Source of the DNA: Pseudoscleropodium purum
Lineage: Eukaryota; Streptophyta; Bryopsida; Hypnales; Brachytheciaceae
Length of the DNA: 64,000 nt
Assembly (NCBI GenBank): GCA_963969395.1
Contig: OZ017801.1
Coordinates: 20,961,611-21,025,610 of the forward strand
Direction: 5' to 3'
In this document: piece after piece, positions 22,151-35,523 of the stretch
How the letters are laid out: each line of letters opens with the position of its first letter
Numbering within the stretch: position 1 is the first letter of the stretch
Program-made: the position numbers and the translations under genes
Notes under the pieces: model-generated
Told to the model about the DNA's origin: nothing
The model's input: only the letters and a program-made list of their open reading frames with translations
Databases searched by the model: none

Positions 22151-23493
22151 AAGTGTGCCAAAAGTAGTATGTAGACTTCAATTGATGAGGATGTTAGGGC
22201 AACTATGAACTCATTTTGGTCAACTTTGGAGGTGTATGTTGACCAATAGTTAGCATTAGATCCTATATTTGTCAATTTGAGAATTCAAAGATTCAAACCT
22301 CATTAGTTGTTTCAAAAACCTTTCAACTCTCATTTATTTTCTTAAATTCCAAATTCTTCTCACTTTCATTTCATAAATTAATTGAACCTCAAAGATTCTC
22401 ATTTGTTTGGTCAAAATCCTTTGAACCCCTTCAATGAAAAAGACATCATGGTCTTCAATTTTAGTCTTGTGAATTCAAAATTCCATTATTTTTGTCTTAA
22501 CTTCATTATACCATTTTCTTCTTAGTTCATTTTGTCCAAGCTTCATTTTGGCTTGGCTTCATTCCATCATTCCAGTCATGGCTTTAATTTAAGACTTGGT
22601 TTCAAAGGCTACCTATGGTTGCAAAGTAGACCATATGTATGTCAATACAAAATTCCCAAAGATTACTCCAAAAATTAGTTAAACCAATTATGATGAAAAG
22701 GTCATCACTAGAACAAGCTTACTTTTTAGGTGATTAGAACTTATTTTTACTTTGTCATAATTGTTGCAAATATATCTTATGAAGATGCAAAACCTCCTCC
22801 CCTCTCACTTTTTCTAGTTATAATATTTCCCCCCTTTGAATTGTATAAAAAAGCATTTTTGAAATTTTGATGAATTTCTTGATGGTTTGGGACGGTTTGG
22901 GATGTTATACTCTTTTCAAGGATTATAGTAATGCAAGTTGCATTAGTTTTTCACACAATGTATTCAAATTTTGTGTTTTTGGACTCAAAATTGCAAAGAA
23001 ATTTTAGAGGTTAAAGAAACAAGTCACAGTTAGATGCAGTTACCTTAAGGCACATGATAACTTACATGATTCTAATTTATAGATTTGGTATTCTACATAT
23101 AGAACATTAAAGTGGTCATACAAAGTTTGTCATGGAAGGCAATTTTACCCCCTCATTTCCCTAGACAAGAGTAAATGTAAAAAATTGCCCCTATTTTTTG
23201 GTTGGTTAATTTTATAATTCTCCACGTCTTCAAGCTAGTTTAGGACCTTGAAATCCAAATATGAATTCCAAATTTCCAAATTTCATTTCATTATAGATGA
23301 TAAATACAAAGTTCTAGTGTTTTTCTAGGGGGTAAATTCAAACTTAAGGCTGAATCTATGTAGAGTCAAGATTGGGGAAACCTCATGATCAACAATAGAA
23401 TGGGTCTGATTTTTTTGGAGTCCCCATTCCACCATTGACCAATGGGTTTTCACCAGCCCCAACTTTACAAAGATGGCCCTTAGTATAACCATT
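22151..23493. other. AT-rich repeat DNA, no gene
   Basis: The first half continues the direct repeat described above. The remainder shows no supported coding frame or terminal repeat. Confidence 0.5.
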
Positions 23494-23497
23494 TTAA

Positions 23498-24847
23498 CCC
23501 TTTAGTGCCCAAGCCTTTCAAAATGTGTTTTTCCTATGAAAAAATAGCATGGGTTTATAGTTATCTTCAATGAAGCAAATTGTTTTCTTTTTTGAAATCT
23601 AATTGTATTAATGTTTAAAGAGCTTGCTTATTAGTATGCACACCAAATTGGGGTGCAAAATTGTATAGGAGTGGTGAGATTATAACAAGAAAATTGTACA
23701 TATTCTTTTTTTAATAGTTGTCCCTCTCTACAATGTTTGAGAAATTTGCATATAAGAGTTTTTTGGGATTGGAGATGACATGAACAACTAGAAATTGTAT
23801 TTGCACACTAAGATGCACTTCCAAAAAATTACATTCAAATGACAAGCTATCAAACTCATTACAAAATGCACCTTCAAATTGTTAGTGCAAATTTTTTTTA
23901 TTAGTAGAAATTCCAAATCAACACTTTCATGTTTAAATTTTCAGCAATGAAAATTATAAAAACACATATATTCTTTCCATTGGGACCATTTTCAAAGCAA
24001 ATAGATAAGTATAATTTTTTAGATCTCAAAATCAAGTTTAATTGGCAATCTTTGCTCAAAGCCAAGAAATCAAGCAAAATTTGCAAGATTTACTATTCTA
24101 CAAAGGATACATATATACTTTTGAGGACCTCTCAAAAATCAAATACTCACCTTTTTGAGTGAAAAATAAAAGATTCCATTAGTTAACCTTCAATACTATC
24201 CATAATTTATTTTTAAATGGTCAAAGGAATTTAGCCTCTAAAAGCCCAAGGAGTTTGGACAAAATACAAATTCATAATGAACTTCAAAGTATTGATAGCA
24301 ACTTGAATTAGGCACACAAAAATATATAGATTTTTTTTCATGTGTTATAAAATATAAATTCTTTAACTTCTTTGAAGATTGCATCAACAAAGATAATGTG
24401 AAATACAAAAGTAGAAAGTATCTATATAATTGAAATTATTGAACTATTTTTAGATTCTCTTCAAATAAATTTTGAAGATATGACTTCAAAAATTCACCAA
24501 AAATATAAATTTTTTCTTTACAATTTGAATTTTTTTGATTGGTCAAAATTTGGTTTCTATTGATATAAGAAAAAAAAAATGCATAAATGTGATCTAATAA
24601 TGAAAACACGAACATTTTTCCAAAATAGTAAGTTTATCAATACTAATGTAGGCAAATTCTAAACACTTTGTGCTATTTTTCTGATGTATTTTAATTGACC
24701 ATAGCAATCTCAATTTTAAACAAAAATATTGAAAGAAAACACAATCTTATTTTAAATTTAAAAATAAATAAAAATATTTTTTCTAGTTGAAAATATTACT
24801 TGCAATCAATGCAACAACTAAAAAATGTTTGCTTGAGCATTTAGAGG
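23498..24847. mobile_element. TTAA-flanked DNA transposon, element P6 (1350 bp)
   Basis: Left end CCCTTTAGTGCCCAAGCC. The reverse complement of the right end is CCTCTAAATGCTCAAGCA, matching at 13 of 18 positions. TTAA is present at 23494-23497 and 24848-24851. The first 700 bases match element P7 in the same orientation, while the right parts differ. The short frames inside (23901-24162) occur on both strands in AT-rich DNA and are not transposase. Confidence 0.8.
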
Positions 24848-24914
24848 TTAACTATCCACACCAAAACAAGCCAAAATTTTTGGATCAACTATATAGGGTT
24901 AGTTATACAATTAA

Positions 24915-26041
24915 CTCCTAAATGCCCAAGCCTTTTCAAGTGTGTTTTGACTATGAAAAAAGAACATGGGCTTATAGTTATCCCCAATGAAGCAAATTAT
25001 TATTTTTTGTCCAAAATCTAACTATGTAGATGTTTAAAGAGCTTGCTTATTAATATGCAAAATTGTATAGGAGTTGTGAGATTATAACAAGAGTAATATG
25101 TGTATTTTAAAATTTTTAGTGCTTGATATCCCTCCCCACAAATATTTTATAAATTTGCACATAATTTTTTTTTGAATTGGAGGTGACATGAACAACTACA
25201 AATCGTGTTAGTACACTAAATTGCACTTTCAAAAAACTTAATTTCATATGAAAAGCTATCAACTTCATTACACAACCCACCTTGCAATTGTTGAAATGCA
25301 ATTTTTCCATAGTAAGAACAAATGACAAATAATTCCAAATCAACACTTGCATGTTTAAATTTTTCAATACTGAAAATCATAAAAACATTGTATTCTTTCT
25401 AATGGGACCATTTTCAAATCAAATGGATAAGTACAATTTTCTAGATCTCGAATTAAATAAAATTGGCAATCTTTGCTCAAAGTCGGGAAAATGAAGTAAA
25501 TTAGCAAGCTTTACACTACCACTAATGGTACATATATAGCTTTGAGGACCTCTCAAAAGTCAAATATTTACCTTTTCCATAAAAATAAAAAAAAGCATCT
25601 AATAGTTAAACCTTCAATAAGATAGGAGGCTCAAATTCCAATCAAGCATTAAAAGCGAACATGACTCAGAGGTACATTTTGCTTCCTTCAATGTATTAGA
25701 TATGCACATTTTAGGATGTGGTCACTTAGAATGACTGCAAATGACCACTTTTTTCCAACTTCAAGAATTTGTAAGTGATTCCACAAAGCTCCAAAAAATA
25801 TGAAACAACTTGGGTTAGATTTTTGTTCCATTATTCTTTCAAGGAAAATTTATTGAAAAATATTTCAAGAAGTTTCACCTCCCCAAAAATCAATTCTAAC
25901 CCTTAAATGATTGGATTATGGACCTACTACCTTATGGCATGTAAAATTTTCAAAACAATAAAAAAATACGTTAAACCCCACACACCAAAATGAGCGTGGA
26001 ATTTCAGACCGACCATATATGGTCGGTTGGGCATCTAGGGG
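24915..26041. mobile_element. TTAA-flanked DNA transposon, element P7 (1127 bp)
   Basis: Left end CTCCTAAATGCCCAAGCC. The reverse complement of the right end is CCCCTAGATGCCCAACCG. TTAA is present at 24911-24914 and 26042-26045. The left 700 bases are shared with P6 (GAACATGGGCTTATAGTTAT, TGACATGAACAACTA, TTTGAGGACCTCTCAAAA). Just inside the right end is a 20-base perfect palindrome, ACCGACCATATATGGTCGGT. The right part also shares GCTCCAAAAAATATGAAAC and GAAGTTTCACCTCCC with DNA at 31045-31135. Non-coding. Confidence 0.8.
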
Positions 26042-26045
26042 TTAA

Positions 26046-26855
26046 GTTAGGGGTTACCGTCCTGCGTTGCTTAGAGATCTTGCTTTACAGTGCCAGTGCC
26101 AGTGGCTCAGTGGTGTTGCCTTCGAGGTTTTGAAAGCAGTGGAGCCCCTGCACATTCTCTGCAACTCAAGGTGCCATGGAGTTTGTGTCATTGTTTGCAA
26201 CATCCCTTCCTGTTTGCCAGTCCCAAGCAGAAACCGGAGGCTAACCTTAGTTCAAAGTTAGCTATAGTAGTGGAATTGGGAAAAAACTCAATTTTAATGT
26301 TTTTTTAAATTGGGAAAAAACTCTATAAAAATTCTATTCAGAATTTTTTAAATAGAGAAAATAACTGGACTTGATACTTTTGAAACCAGTTCAATATGGG
26401 AATTAAAGGAGTATAGTTGGTAAAACTTTAAAAAATATCCCCAAACTCTAGTCCAAAAGAACTTCCAAAACATTGGAAATTTGCAATAACTTATGGGTAT
26501 TGTTGTCATGCATGTGAGCATGCAATGTCAAAATTGAGAAAAATAAATAAAAAATAAAAAATAAATCTTTGCTGAACATGATGTATATGATTGTGTGTAA
26601 TCAAGGATTTTTTTAATTTATTGAGTGGAGTATTGAAGTAGTCACTTTGAATATTGTAGAGTGCAGACTTTAGAAAAAATATTGGAATATTTTGCATATA
26701 ATTCTCCATTTTTGGAATGATGAAGTTGGTAAAAGTCATCCCCACAATCCCCAAATAGTATGATTTTTCTACAATTGGATGAATAAATGACGTTTCATCC
26801 ACTAATACACTACATGATATAGATGTAAATGGAGGGTTGCTATTATGTGAGCACA
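26046..26855. other. Intergenic DNA, no gene seen
   Basis: Begins with a short GC-richer patch (26050-26270) holding overlapping small frames without family resemblance, then returns to AT-rich sequence. Confidence 0.5.
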
Positions 26856-27038
26856 GGAGTGTGAGCCCATGAGCCTAAAATACTATACACCTATGTTATA
26901 GGTGTATATATTACAAATACCCATATTATAGGTGTTTCTAATATATATACACCTTCTATAGAGTGTCGTATCTATATTATAGGTACCTATATTATAGGCT
27001 CAATGCTCACAAGCTTGCATTCTTAGGCTCACATACTA
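26856..27038. mobile_element. Short AT-rich inverted-repeat element, copy 2
   Basis: Same ends and interior as 1431-1620: GGAGTGTGAGCCCATGAG at the left, TTAGGCTCACATACTAGC at the right, with repeated CCTATATTATAGGT steps inside. Non-coding. Confidence 0.55.
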
Positions 27039-30000
27039 GCACCATTGGATGTAAATGGCCTCAATTTTCTAATCAAGGTTACAAGCTATATTACCTTGGG
27101 AAATTGAAAATGAAATCATTGTGTATTGATACTAAATTAGTAGCAAGGCCAACAATAAAAAAAAACTCTATAAATGAAAGGTGAGAAAAATGTGGAAATG
27201 ACTAGATAAAGGATTTTAAATGAGGTGAAATTAGAGTCAAATAATACCCAAACTTTATTATATTTGAACCAAATATCATCCATTTATTTTTTGATATCTT
27301 GGAACTAAAACTTGTGACAAGAAAATGGAAGTTGCTTGGTAATTTATAACTAAGATGTAAAGGGTTAGAATAGAGGATTAGGTGATTATAAGAAATAAAT
27401 GTACAATTAGTTGCAAGTTGGCCCAAGTTCTTGTGATTGTGTTTTTTATTCTTACTAACTACAATAACTAAAAAAGTTGAAAAAAAACATTATTAAAAAA
27501 AATATTTAAAAGATGGCTAACTATAGACCTTGAAGAAGACTTTAGCCTAGAAAGATCAAGTTCAAAATAATTCTCAAATAAAGCAAATAAAAAAGAGAAA
27601 AATTCCAAGAAATTGATTTCTATTCAAATTTTCATTTGTCATTGTAAAAAATAGAAAAATAATAAAAGTAGGAAATTCAAACTGACCATGAATAAAAACT
27701 ATATGAAAAATGCCTATGAACCAAAGGAATTACAAAGATATCTTTTTGATATTTAAATATATGTGATGAAAGAAGCTTTATTTTTGGATTTCAATACAAT
27801 CCAATATTATTATCTTAAATAGTTGTTTATATGATAATAGAAAGTATATTAGAAGGACATGTTGTCTAAATTTTTGTTTAAAATTTCTTAAAATAAATAC
27901 TCAATAGATCTTGTGACCTTTAAAAAATGAAAAATGTATATTATTTTAATATTTTAATATTCACCTTAAAATTAATTTAAAATATATTCATTTAATTTAG
28001 ATAAATTGAACTATAGTCATATCCATTTTCTAAAATTTTAGATCACCAATCCTAAAAATCTGATTGAAAATTCTTAAAAAACAAAATATGATAGAAAATA
28101 GTACATGTATTTCTTTCAGTTATTATGGATGTCTACCTTACAATAGATATTTTCTTTTGTAATTAGTCCTCAAAGCATATGAAAAAATGAAAATGGAACT
28201 TACAATGCAACATCTTCCAACTTTCATCCATGAAGATAAAAGTGATTTTCAGTCAAATAATTTTCTTCACCTATTAAATCAATACTAATGAACAATAAAA
28301 AAAATTCATCTAAAAAACACCAAATTCCTAGGCAATGCCTCCTAAGACTATATTTTCAATTGCAATATTTGTTTTTTGTATCTTGTGAAAGAAAGAACAA
28401 GAAATATCTCACTAAATATAAATGGAATTTATTTTATTTTATTTTCAAGAGATGAAATCACATGTCTTACATACATAATATAATTTTCAAATTTTTTGAT
28501 GAAAAATTTGAAATTATTATGGATTTGTGAAGTAAAAGAATTTTATATCAAATACACAAAAAATGCTCAAAAACTCTAAAATTTTCACCATTACTATATA
28601 TTATAGTTTGGAACATCATTATGTAAACTATAATTTCCTAACATTCTATAATTAAAAAATCAATATACTATAGTTATAGGTCTGCAATTCACATTGTAAT
28701 AAAATATGCAATTTTAGGTTGTTTACCAAATTTCAATTTAGAGGTGAAACAAAACTTAGTTGGACACAAATTCAAGAAAGATCATTTTAATGACTAAAAT
28801 TCACATTTAGAGCAAGGATGTAGAAGTTGCCAAAATACACTAAAAGAGCATCTTTTGTCATTCATTTTATAAAAATCTTTATTTGAAAAGAGGTCAACTA
28901 TACATCTTTGAGATAATTTCCTCAACCATTTATTGGAGACACATTCAAGGAATTCTCAAAAAAATATTGGATGCAAAAATCTTAGTCTTTTATCAAGAAA
29001 TATGCATTTGAAATCATCTAGAGCTGCTCTAGATGCATTTGGGGGCTAATTTTGAAAGGATGCTATAGCCCAAATGTGTCTAATAGATCATTTTCCAGAT
29101 TTGTGTAGAAATGAAGAATGTACTTGTATATTGGTCCAAAAATCAGATTGGTTTTAGTAAAGTACCTTGGTGATAGGTCTCTTTCATTAAAGATCAATTT
29201 ATCTACATCGTAGTCCTAAAAAGATGTTGTAGATATTGAGTGTATAGTGGATGACTTCACTAGAGACTTTAGGATGGATAGAACATTTCTTCATCCGATA
29301 TTTTTTTTAAAAGTTGTTTGAGTACATTTTTAGTGAATGGTATTGCAAATTCCTTCATTATAGTATTACTGATTTTTTTTAGAAATGAAGATGATTAATC
29401 CATAGATCACCCTTGTAGTTAATTTTGTCAATTTATTAATATTTATTCTTGATGTGAATTTTAGCCATAAAAATTATGTTTTTTTGAATTTGAATTCAAC
29501 TAATGAAATGAAGGCTTACCAAGCTTAATTTCTACTCCAATTGAATTTTTTTGAATAATTCGTAAATTTCAGTATTTTATAGCAAATGAATATAAACTTT
29601 GGGCCTATAACCATAGTTTGTTGATTTTCTAATTTCAAAATGACATGATAACTTACGTTTCTACTATGATGCTCTACACTATAATATACATCTAAGATGA
29701 AAATTTCAGATTTTGCAAGTATATTTTGTTTTTATATGAATTTTTGTCATTTTTTTCATTACAAATTCACAATAATTTCAAATTTTTCCCACATTTTTTG
29801 AAAATTTTCTGAATTTTCCCCAAATTTTCTGAAAAATAATCATGAATTTTTCTGTTCCTATCAAGTTGCAAAATGGCAGCAAATAGAGTCGGTGACGGAC
29901 AGTGAAGCATCAAATCACTGGTCATGGGTCCGTCGTAGGGGCTAGCTAGGGAGACAACTGCTGATGAGCTGCAGATTAGATAAAGTAGGAAACAGAAAAA

Positions 30001-31440
30001 GAAAAGACAAAATGAGACTGACACCACTGACTAACTGACACGCACACCTATATTCAGTTATTAGGCACTGCCAAAAACAAATAATTGGCCCAATTGGCTC
30101 CCCCCCCCCCCTCCTCATACACCATCAATTAAGGTACTGTAGTGGTGCAGGGATTCCCGACTACAATGACAATGAGCTCAAAAGAGACATCTGCAACCTG
30201 GCCAATTAACTAACTAGCCCCCATCTGTCCAAAAAAACGACAGCCGTTGATTTTTTTTTAAAAGATTACGAACCCCCCAACCGTTGATCTCCAAAATATC
30301 CGGATATGGTACACTGATACAGATACTTCTATATGGATGTAAAAATGTGTACAATATGTCTACGTACTGGGATACGTACTCATATAAGTACTAGGGAAAC
30401 ATATATCTCATATTCATTGCCGGTAAATTTGACTTTTAGATTTACAAAAAAGGGGGAGGGAAAAGATGGGTTGTTGAAAATGTTTCAAATTAAATTACTA
30501 TTGAACTAGGGGGAAGAGATACTCAAATTTTTTTAATTGAAATTGTTTCTCATTTGATCAGTGGAGGGTGGTATATAAAAGGAAGTATATAAAATAAAAT
30601 TAATTAAACAAATTTTGAGCTTATTGAGACAGTTTGTCACAATGAGCTCAAAAGAGACACTTGTGTCTTAACACAACACAATGTTGGAGGAGAATCGTGG
30701 GATATTTAGATCATTGTTAGCCAATGGAATTGGGAAAAAAGAATCAGTTGCAATTTGAAAATATCGGGAAAAAATTGCTGAAAATGTCTATAAAAATTCT
30801 ACCTAGAGTAAACAATAGAAAACAAACAAACCAGACTTGGTAGTTGAAAAATTGGACTAAGGTAGGAGGTTCTAAAAGTGCACAAGTTCTAAAATCATCC
30901 ACCTTTTTAAATGTACACTGCATGTACATGCTGCTTTTTTGTAGCCTTCAGCCATGCACAAATAGTGTACATTTCAGGAGGTGGACGCTATTAGAGCCCT
31001 ATGCCACTTCAACTTTAAAATTTCATAACTAATTCCACGAAGCTCCAAAAAATACGAAATGACTTGGGTTAGGTGCCAATTCTACTTGTCTTTCAAGGAA
31101 AATTTATTGAAAAATATTTGAGGAAGTTTCACCTCCCTGAAGAAACGAGTTCCAACTTTGAAATGATCGACTTCTGGACCTCCTCCTTTAATATGAGAAT
31201 CAAAAGGAAAATGGTAATTAGAAGAACTTAAAAAATATCCCAAACATTGATTTACTATTGTACTTAGTTCCTTTTAGTTAGTGGATCCTTGTATAGTAGT
31301 GTGATGAGTGTTCCATGGAAAATTTAAGGAATCTAATATTTTCTAAAGATAGTAAAATTTGAACAATTTGAATTCAGATTTGGACTTAGAGACCTTCAAA
31401 TATATAGGGAGGATGTGAGAAAGTACAACAATAACTACTT
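27039..31440. repeat. AT-rich repeat block with a large imperfect inverted repeat
   Basis: A motif also found at 21005-21235 and 21860-22075 occurs inverted at about 28460-28640 and direct at about 29645-29800, giving a loose palindrome. At its centre is a 21-base perfect palindrome, CATCTAGAGCTGCTCTAGATG (29015-29035 minus the last base is still self-complementary). A GC-richer island lies at 29870-30320, with a run of 12 C at 30100-30111 and CCGTTGATTTTTTTT, a module also present near 56190. No gene is supported. Confidence 0.55.
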
Positions 31441-31444
31441 TTAA

Positions 31445-33464
31445 TCCCTAAATGCCTGAGGTACTAAAATCTGGTGTTTGCAAAATTTTGAAATTAAGTA
31501 AAACCTAACCAAGTTACTATTTTTAGTAGTTTATGTTTTTTGAAAAGTTCTTCTTGAAGTCTAGTTTTAGCATCAAAAATTTGATCTTGAAAATAAATGA
31601 TAATGATTATTCTATTCAAAATTTTGTGCAAGGGTACCTATTGCAATCTTGACTTCCCATGGTGTTGAGAGTTCTTAGAAATAAACCTCAAATACACTAA
31701 ATCTTGGAGAAAAAATTGCATTCATAATTCATTTAAAAAAATTATAGAGTAGATTTTAAAAAGCGACAAATTGATTGGGGTTATACATGTTTATATAGGC
31801 CCTTTGACCTCATATTTTTTTGGTCACCAACTTTTTAGATTTGACTTGTGAAAAGAGGATTGAAAGACTTCACATCACTTTTGTAGCTTTAACTCCTTCA
31901 TAGTCAAACATTATAATCTTTTATTCTATAAGTGATATGTTTGTATTTCTTTTCCTATAAGATCTTTGACATGTATAGTTTGAATTTGTATAGGTACAAT
32001 CCGAAAAAAATTGACACAACTTATGAAAATGGTGGCATTTTGTTCAATTTAGGGCAATGACAAAAAAATGGAAAAAAAATTGTTTAAAATTCAACTATAC
32101 AAATTTGTAATAGATTACTATGGAAATGCGTGGAAGAAATTTCAATAGTTTTGATTGCATGGATTGAAAGATTATAATATTCAAAGTTTTTCTTAAAAGT
32201 GATCTTGTTTGAATTCAACTCAACTACTAAAATGACCTTGAAAGGACAGGTCCATGACTATAGATTCAAGCTTCACAATCCTTTATAATGTTTGTTGCTA
32301 TTTTGCAAATATGTATGAATGAAAAAAAATTACATTTACTTATTAGAGATAAAATCAAATGACTTCTATAAGTTATATTTTTTATTTTTTTTGGTGAAAA
32401 TTTGAAATTATTGTTAATTCTTCCAAGAAGAAGTAGAAAAAATACAAAATATGCTCAAAAAATCTAAAATTTCACTTTAGGTATACTTATTATAATTTGC
32501 AACTTCATAGTATAAATCAAAGTTATTATGTCGTTAGAAAATCAATAAATCAAGGTTGTAGGACACAAGTTCAATTGTAATAAGATATCAAATTTTCCAA
32601 ATTTTCCAAATTTTCTAATTGGATTAGAAATTATACTTGATAAACTTCATTTCAATAGTTATAATGAAATTCATGAAACATCATTTATATGGCTAAATTC
32701 ACATAAAAAAGATAGAGCAAAAAGTGGCCAAAACTCACTACAAGTGTAATTAGTGGATTAAGCATCTTCTTTTATTGAAAAGTCAATTATACTTGCTTTT
32801 GTTTTTGTTGTTGAAAATGTAAAAAATTCTTGCCAAACATGAGGTCCTTTGGTTTTTGTGTCCTTTTTTATCCTTTCAAAGGAAATTGTCCATATGTTTT
32901 AAGAAAAAAATCAATTATACAATAATGAAGGATCATTCAATATTATTCACTCAAACAACTTTTTCCAATTGGATGAAAAGCTATTATTTCCATCTTCATG
33001 AAATCATCCAAGGGACACAAAACATTCTCAAAGTCGTTTCAAGGTTAAGCCTAGTTTCTATTCCAATTTGAATTTTTTCAATTCAATAATTTTATTATAA
33101 TTTGAATTTTGGACCTATAATCATGGAATGTTAGTTTTAGAATAACAATGGGTAATTAGAAATGGATTTACAATTTTATTCCATAATGTCCAACACAATA
33201 TTATACATCTTAGAAAAAAAATATATTTTCAAGCATATTTTGTATTTGATCTAATTTTTCACTTATATTTTAAAGAATCTGGGATAATTTCAAGTTTTTA
33301 CAAAAAAAAATCTGCAATTTTAATGACTTCAAGAAAATGGATAATTATAAATTATTAATGTAATTATATCTTTAAAAGCAATGATAAATTTTGTATTCAT
33401 ATATTATTGCAAAATGGATAGAAGAAGTTGGAAAACATATTTATAGGTCCATCTTCTCATGGCT
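31445..33464. mobile_element. Probable larger TTAA element P8, right end decayed
   Basis: The left end TCCCTAAATGCCTGAGG follows a TTAA at 31441-31444. A decayed right end (reverse complement TTTAGCCATGAGAAGATGG) lies near 33464. Inside, the shared subterminal repeat occurs inverted at 32350-32520 and direct at 33150-33340. No transposase frame was found in about 2 kb. The boundaries are less certain than for P1, P2, P6 and P7. Confidence 0.4.
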
Positions 33465-34315
33465 AAACAACTCCCTTTTATATTAGGGTCTTTTAGTTAT
33501 TTATTTATTTCCCTAAGAAATATGAATAATTTCTACTACAATGATGAAGCAATTTACATTCATGGATGTGGATGAAGTATATAAAATATATTTAAGAAAA
33601 ATGCACTATTCATCTACATCATATACATTTATTAGAAAAGTGATACCATCCTAAGAATTTGTAGCAATTTTAGCAATATTTAGGCACTAAAAATGCGTAG
33701 GATTTCTTTTATCAAAAATTTCCACAAAGATTTTTTATACCCCTTTTGCATGAATTATCCCTTTTCATCCACTTATTTTCTCTTTAAATCTTATAATCAG
33801 TTTGCTTTATTTGCTCTTTTTTCTTAGTAGAAAGATATGTTTTGATGGATCTACAATAAATGTACATGACAATTATTCAAAATTGTCTTATCCATCATTC
33901 TAAGTGGCCATTTGAATTTGTATTCAATAGATTATTGTGTATGCAATAAGATGACTAAAGCCATGGAGTAGTGAAGCTACTATTATTTCATCTACCATTC
34001 TTCATTTCATATTCCATAACTTTGAAGTAAAATGAAATCTAAGATGTGTTAGTTAAAATCACCAACTAAATTCTATTTCCCAAATTCACTTCTAAAAAAT
34101 GATTTATGAATACCAAAACTTGTATATTATTTATGAATACCAAAATTCCATCAGGATTTGAAGCAATTCTTGCCTCTAGATTGGATTGCTTAAGAGGATT
34201 CTAATGACATGAATAGGTACCCTACACTTTCAACAATAAAAATTCTTGAAATATTCTATCAATATTCAAAATTTAATAAAATGGCTTGTATTGAATTTGA
34301 AAAAATGGCTTGTAT
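33465..34315. other. AT-rich intergenic DNA, no gene
   Basis: No supported reading frame, terminal repeats or RNA gene. Confidence 0.5.
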
Positions 34316-34319
34316 TTAA

Positions 34320-35272
34320 CCCTTAAATTTTTAAGCCATTTTCAAGGTATTTCGAATCATGATTTTGTAATAAGTGAAAAAGCATTGAAGCTCAAAGTAA
34401 GATAAGTCATTTTTAGGCAACATTAACCATAAGATCTTGTAAAAATTCAAGTCCTTATCATCTCTACAAAGTTTGGTTTCAATCCAAGTCATAGGTATCC
34501 AAAATGTAAGTGAAAAAATGGTTATGCAATAGAGATTGCTTCATTGTTAAATTTCAATTTTTTTTGAAATAAATGGAAGATTTGTCACAAAATTTGGAGA
34601 CAAAATTCAAGATTCAACATGGTAGAGGGAAAGAACATAAAAAGAGACACACGATAGGAGTTTTTTTTTTTTAAAATGGCTCAAATCCAAGTGCAAGATG
34701 TATATTCCAATAGTTGTTTGTACCCATAGACTGGCAAATTTAAAAAAGGGGAGGGGAGTGGTGCTCCAAGTCTAATTTAATATTGGATAGCTCATTGTGA
34801 AAGGGCCATGAATGGTTTAGACTAGGAACCCACTAGAATTTCAAGCATCATCATTGTCCAGCCTCATTACTTTCCTACTTCAAATGGTTTTCTTGTAGGA
34901 TGTCCCTCATATAGCTTGCTATTGGGCACTTTTATAAGTGTGCCAAAAGTCTCCAACCACCTCTCTTCCATCCCAAAGACTAAGTCCAACGTTGCTAACA
35001 ATGAGATGTCACAATTATGACCCTCACTATCTATGAATACATACCTTCACTTCATTGGCCACAACTTCCCCATCCAATGACTCTTTGCTATAGCTCCCAA
35101 GACCACCCATACTTTGAATTTTTTTCTACATTCAATAGTGAATCTTTTTCTAAATTTGAATACACTTCTTCACAACTAACTTGATTATCTTGAGAATGAG
35201 TTGAAGTTCAAATGACTCTTTACATTTAAAAAAATAAATCGACCCATTTTGGACCTCTTAAAATTTTAAGGG
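34320..35272. mobile_element. TTAA-flanked DNA transposon, element P9 (953 bp)
   Basis: Left end CCCTTAAATTTTTAAGCCAT. The reverse complement of the right end is CCCTTAAAATTTTAAGAGGT. TTAA lies on both sides (34316-34319 and 35273-35276). Non-coding. The ends match the family consensus in the first 8 bases but then diverge, so it may be a distinct subfamily. Confidence 0.65.
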
Positions 35273-35523
35273 TTAAGGAGTTTGATATTCTCATGACATT
35301 GTATAACCAGGTCCTCCCCCATATTGAGATTGTATTATGCTTTGCTAGATATTTGAGATGGACTTATCAATTAATATGGCAAGGATTGGATTTGACTGAG
35401 GAGCCATTTAACAAAATTTTGTCATTGTAGGGATTTTCCTTTTAAGGATGCAAAAGAACCCTGTGCCTTACTTGAAAACAATGTTATATTTCTTTCCAAA
35501 AAATTAGTATTTGGACATCACCT

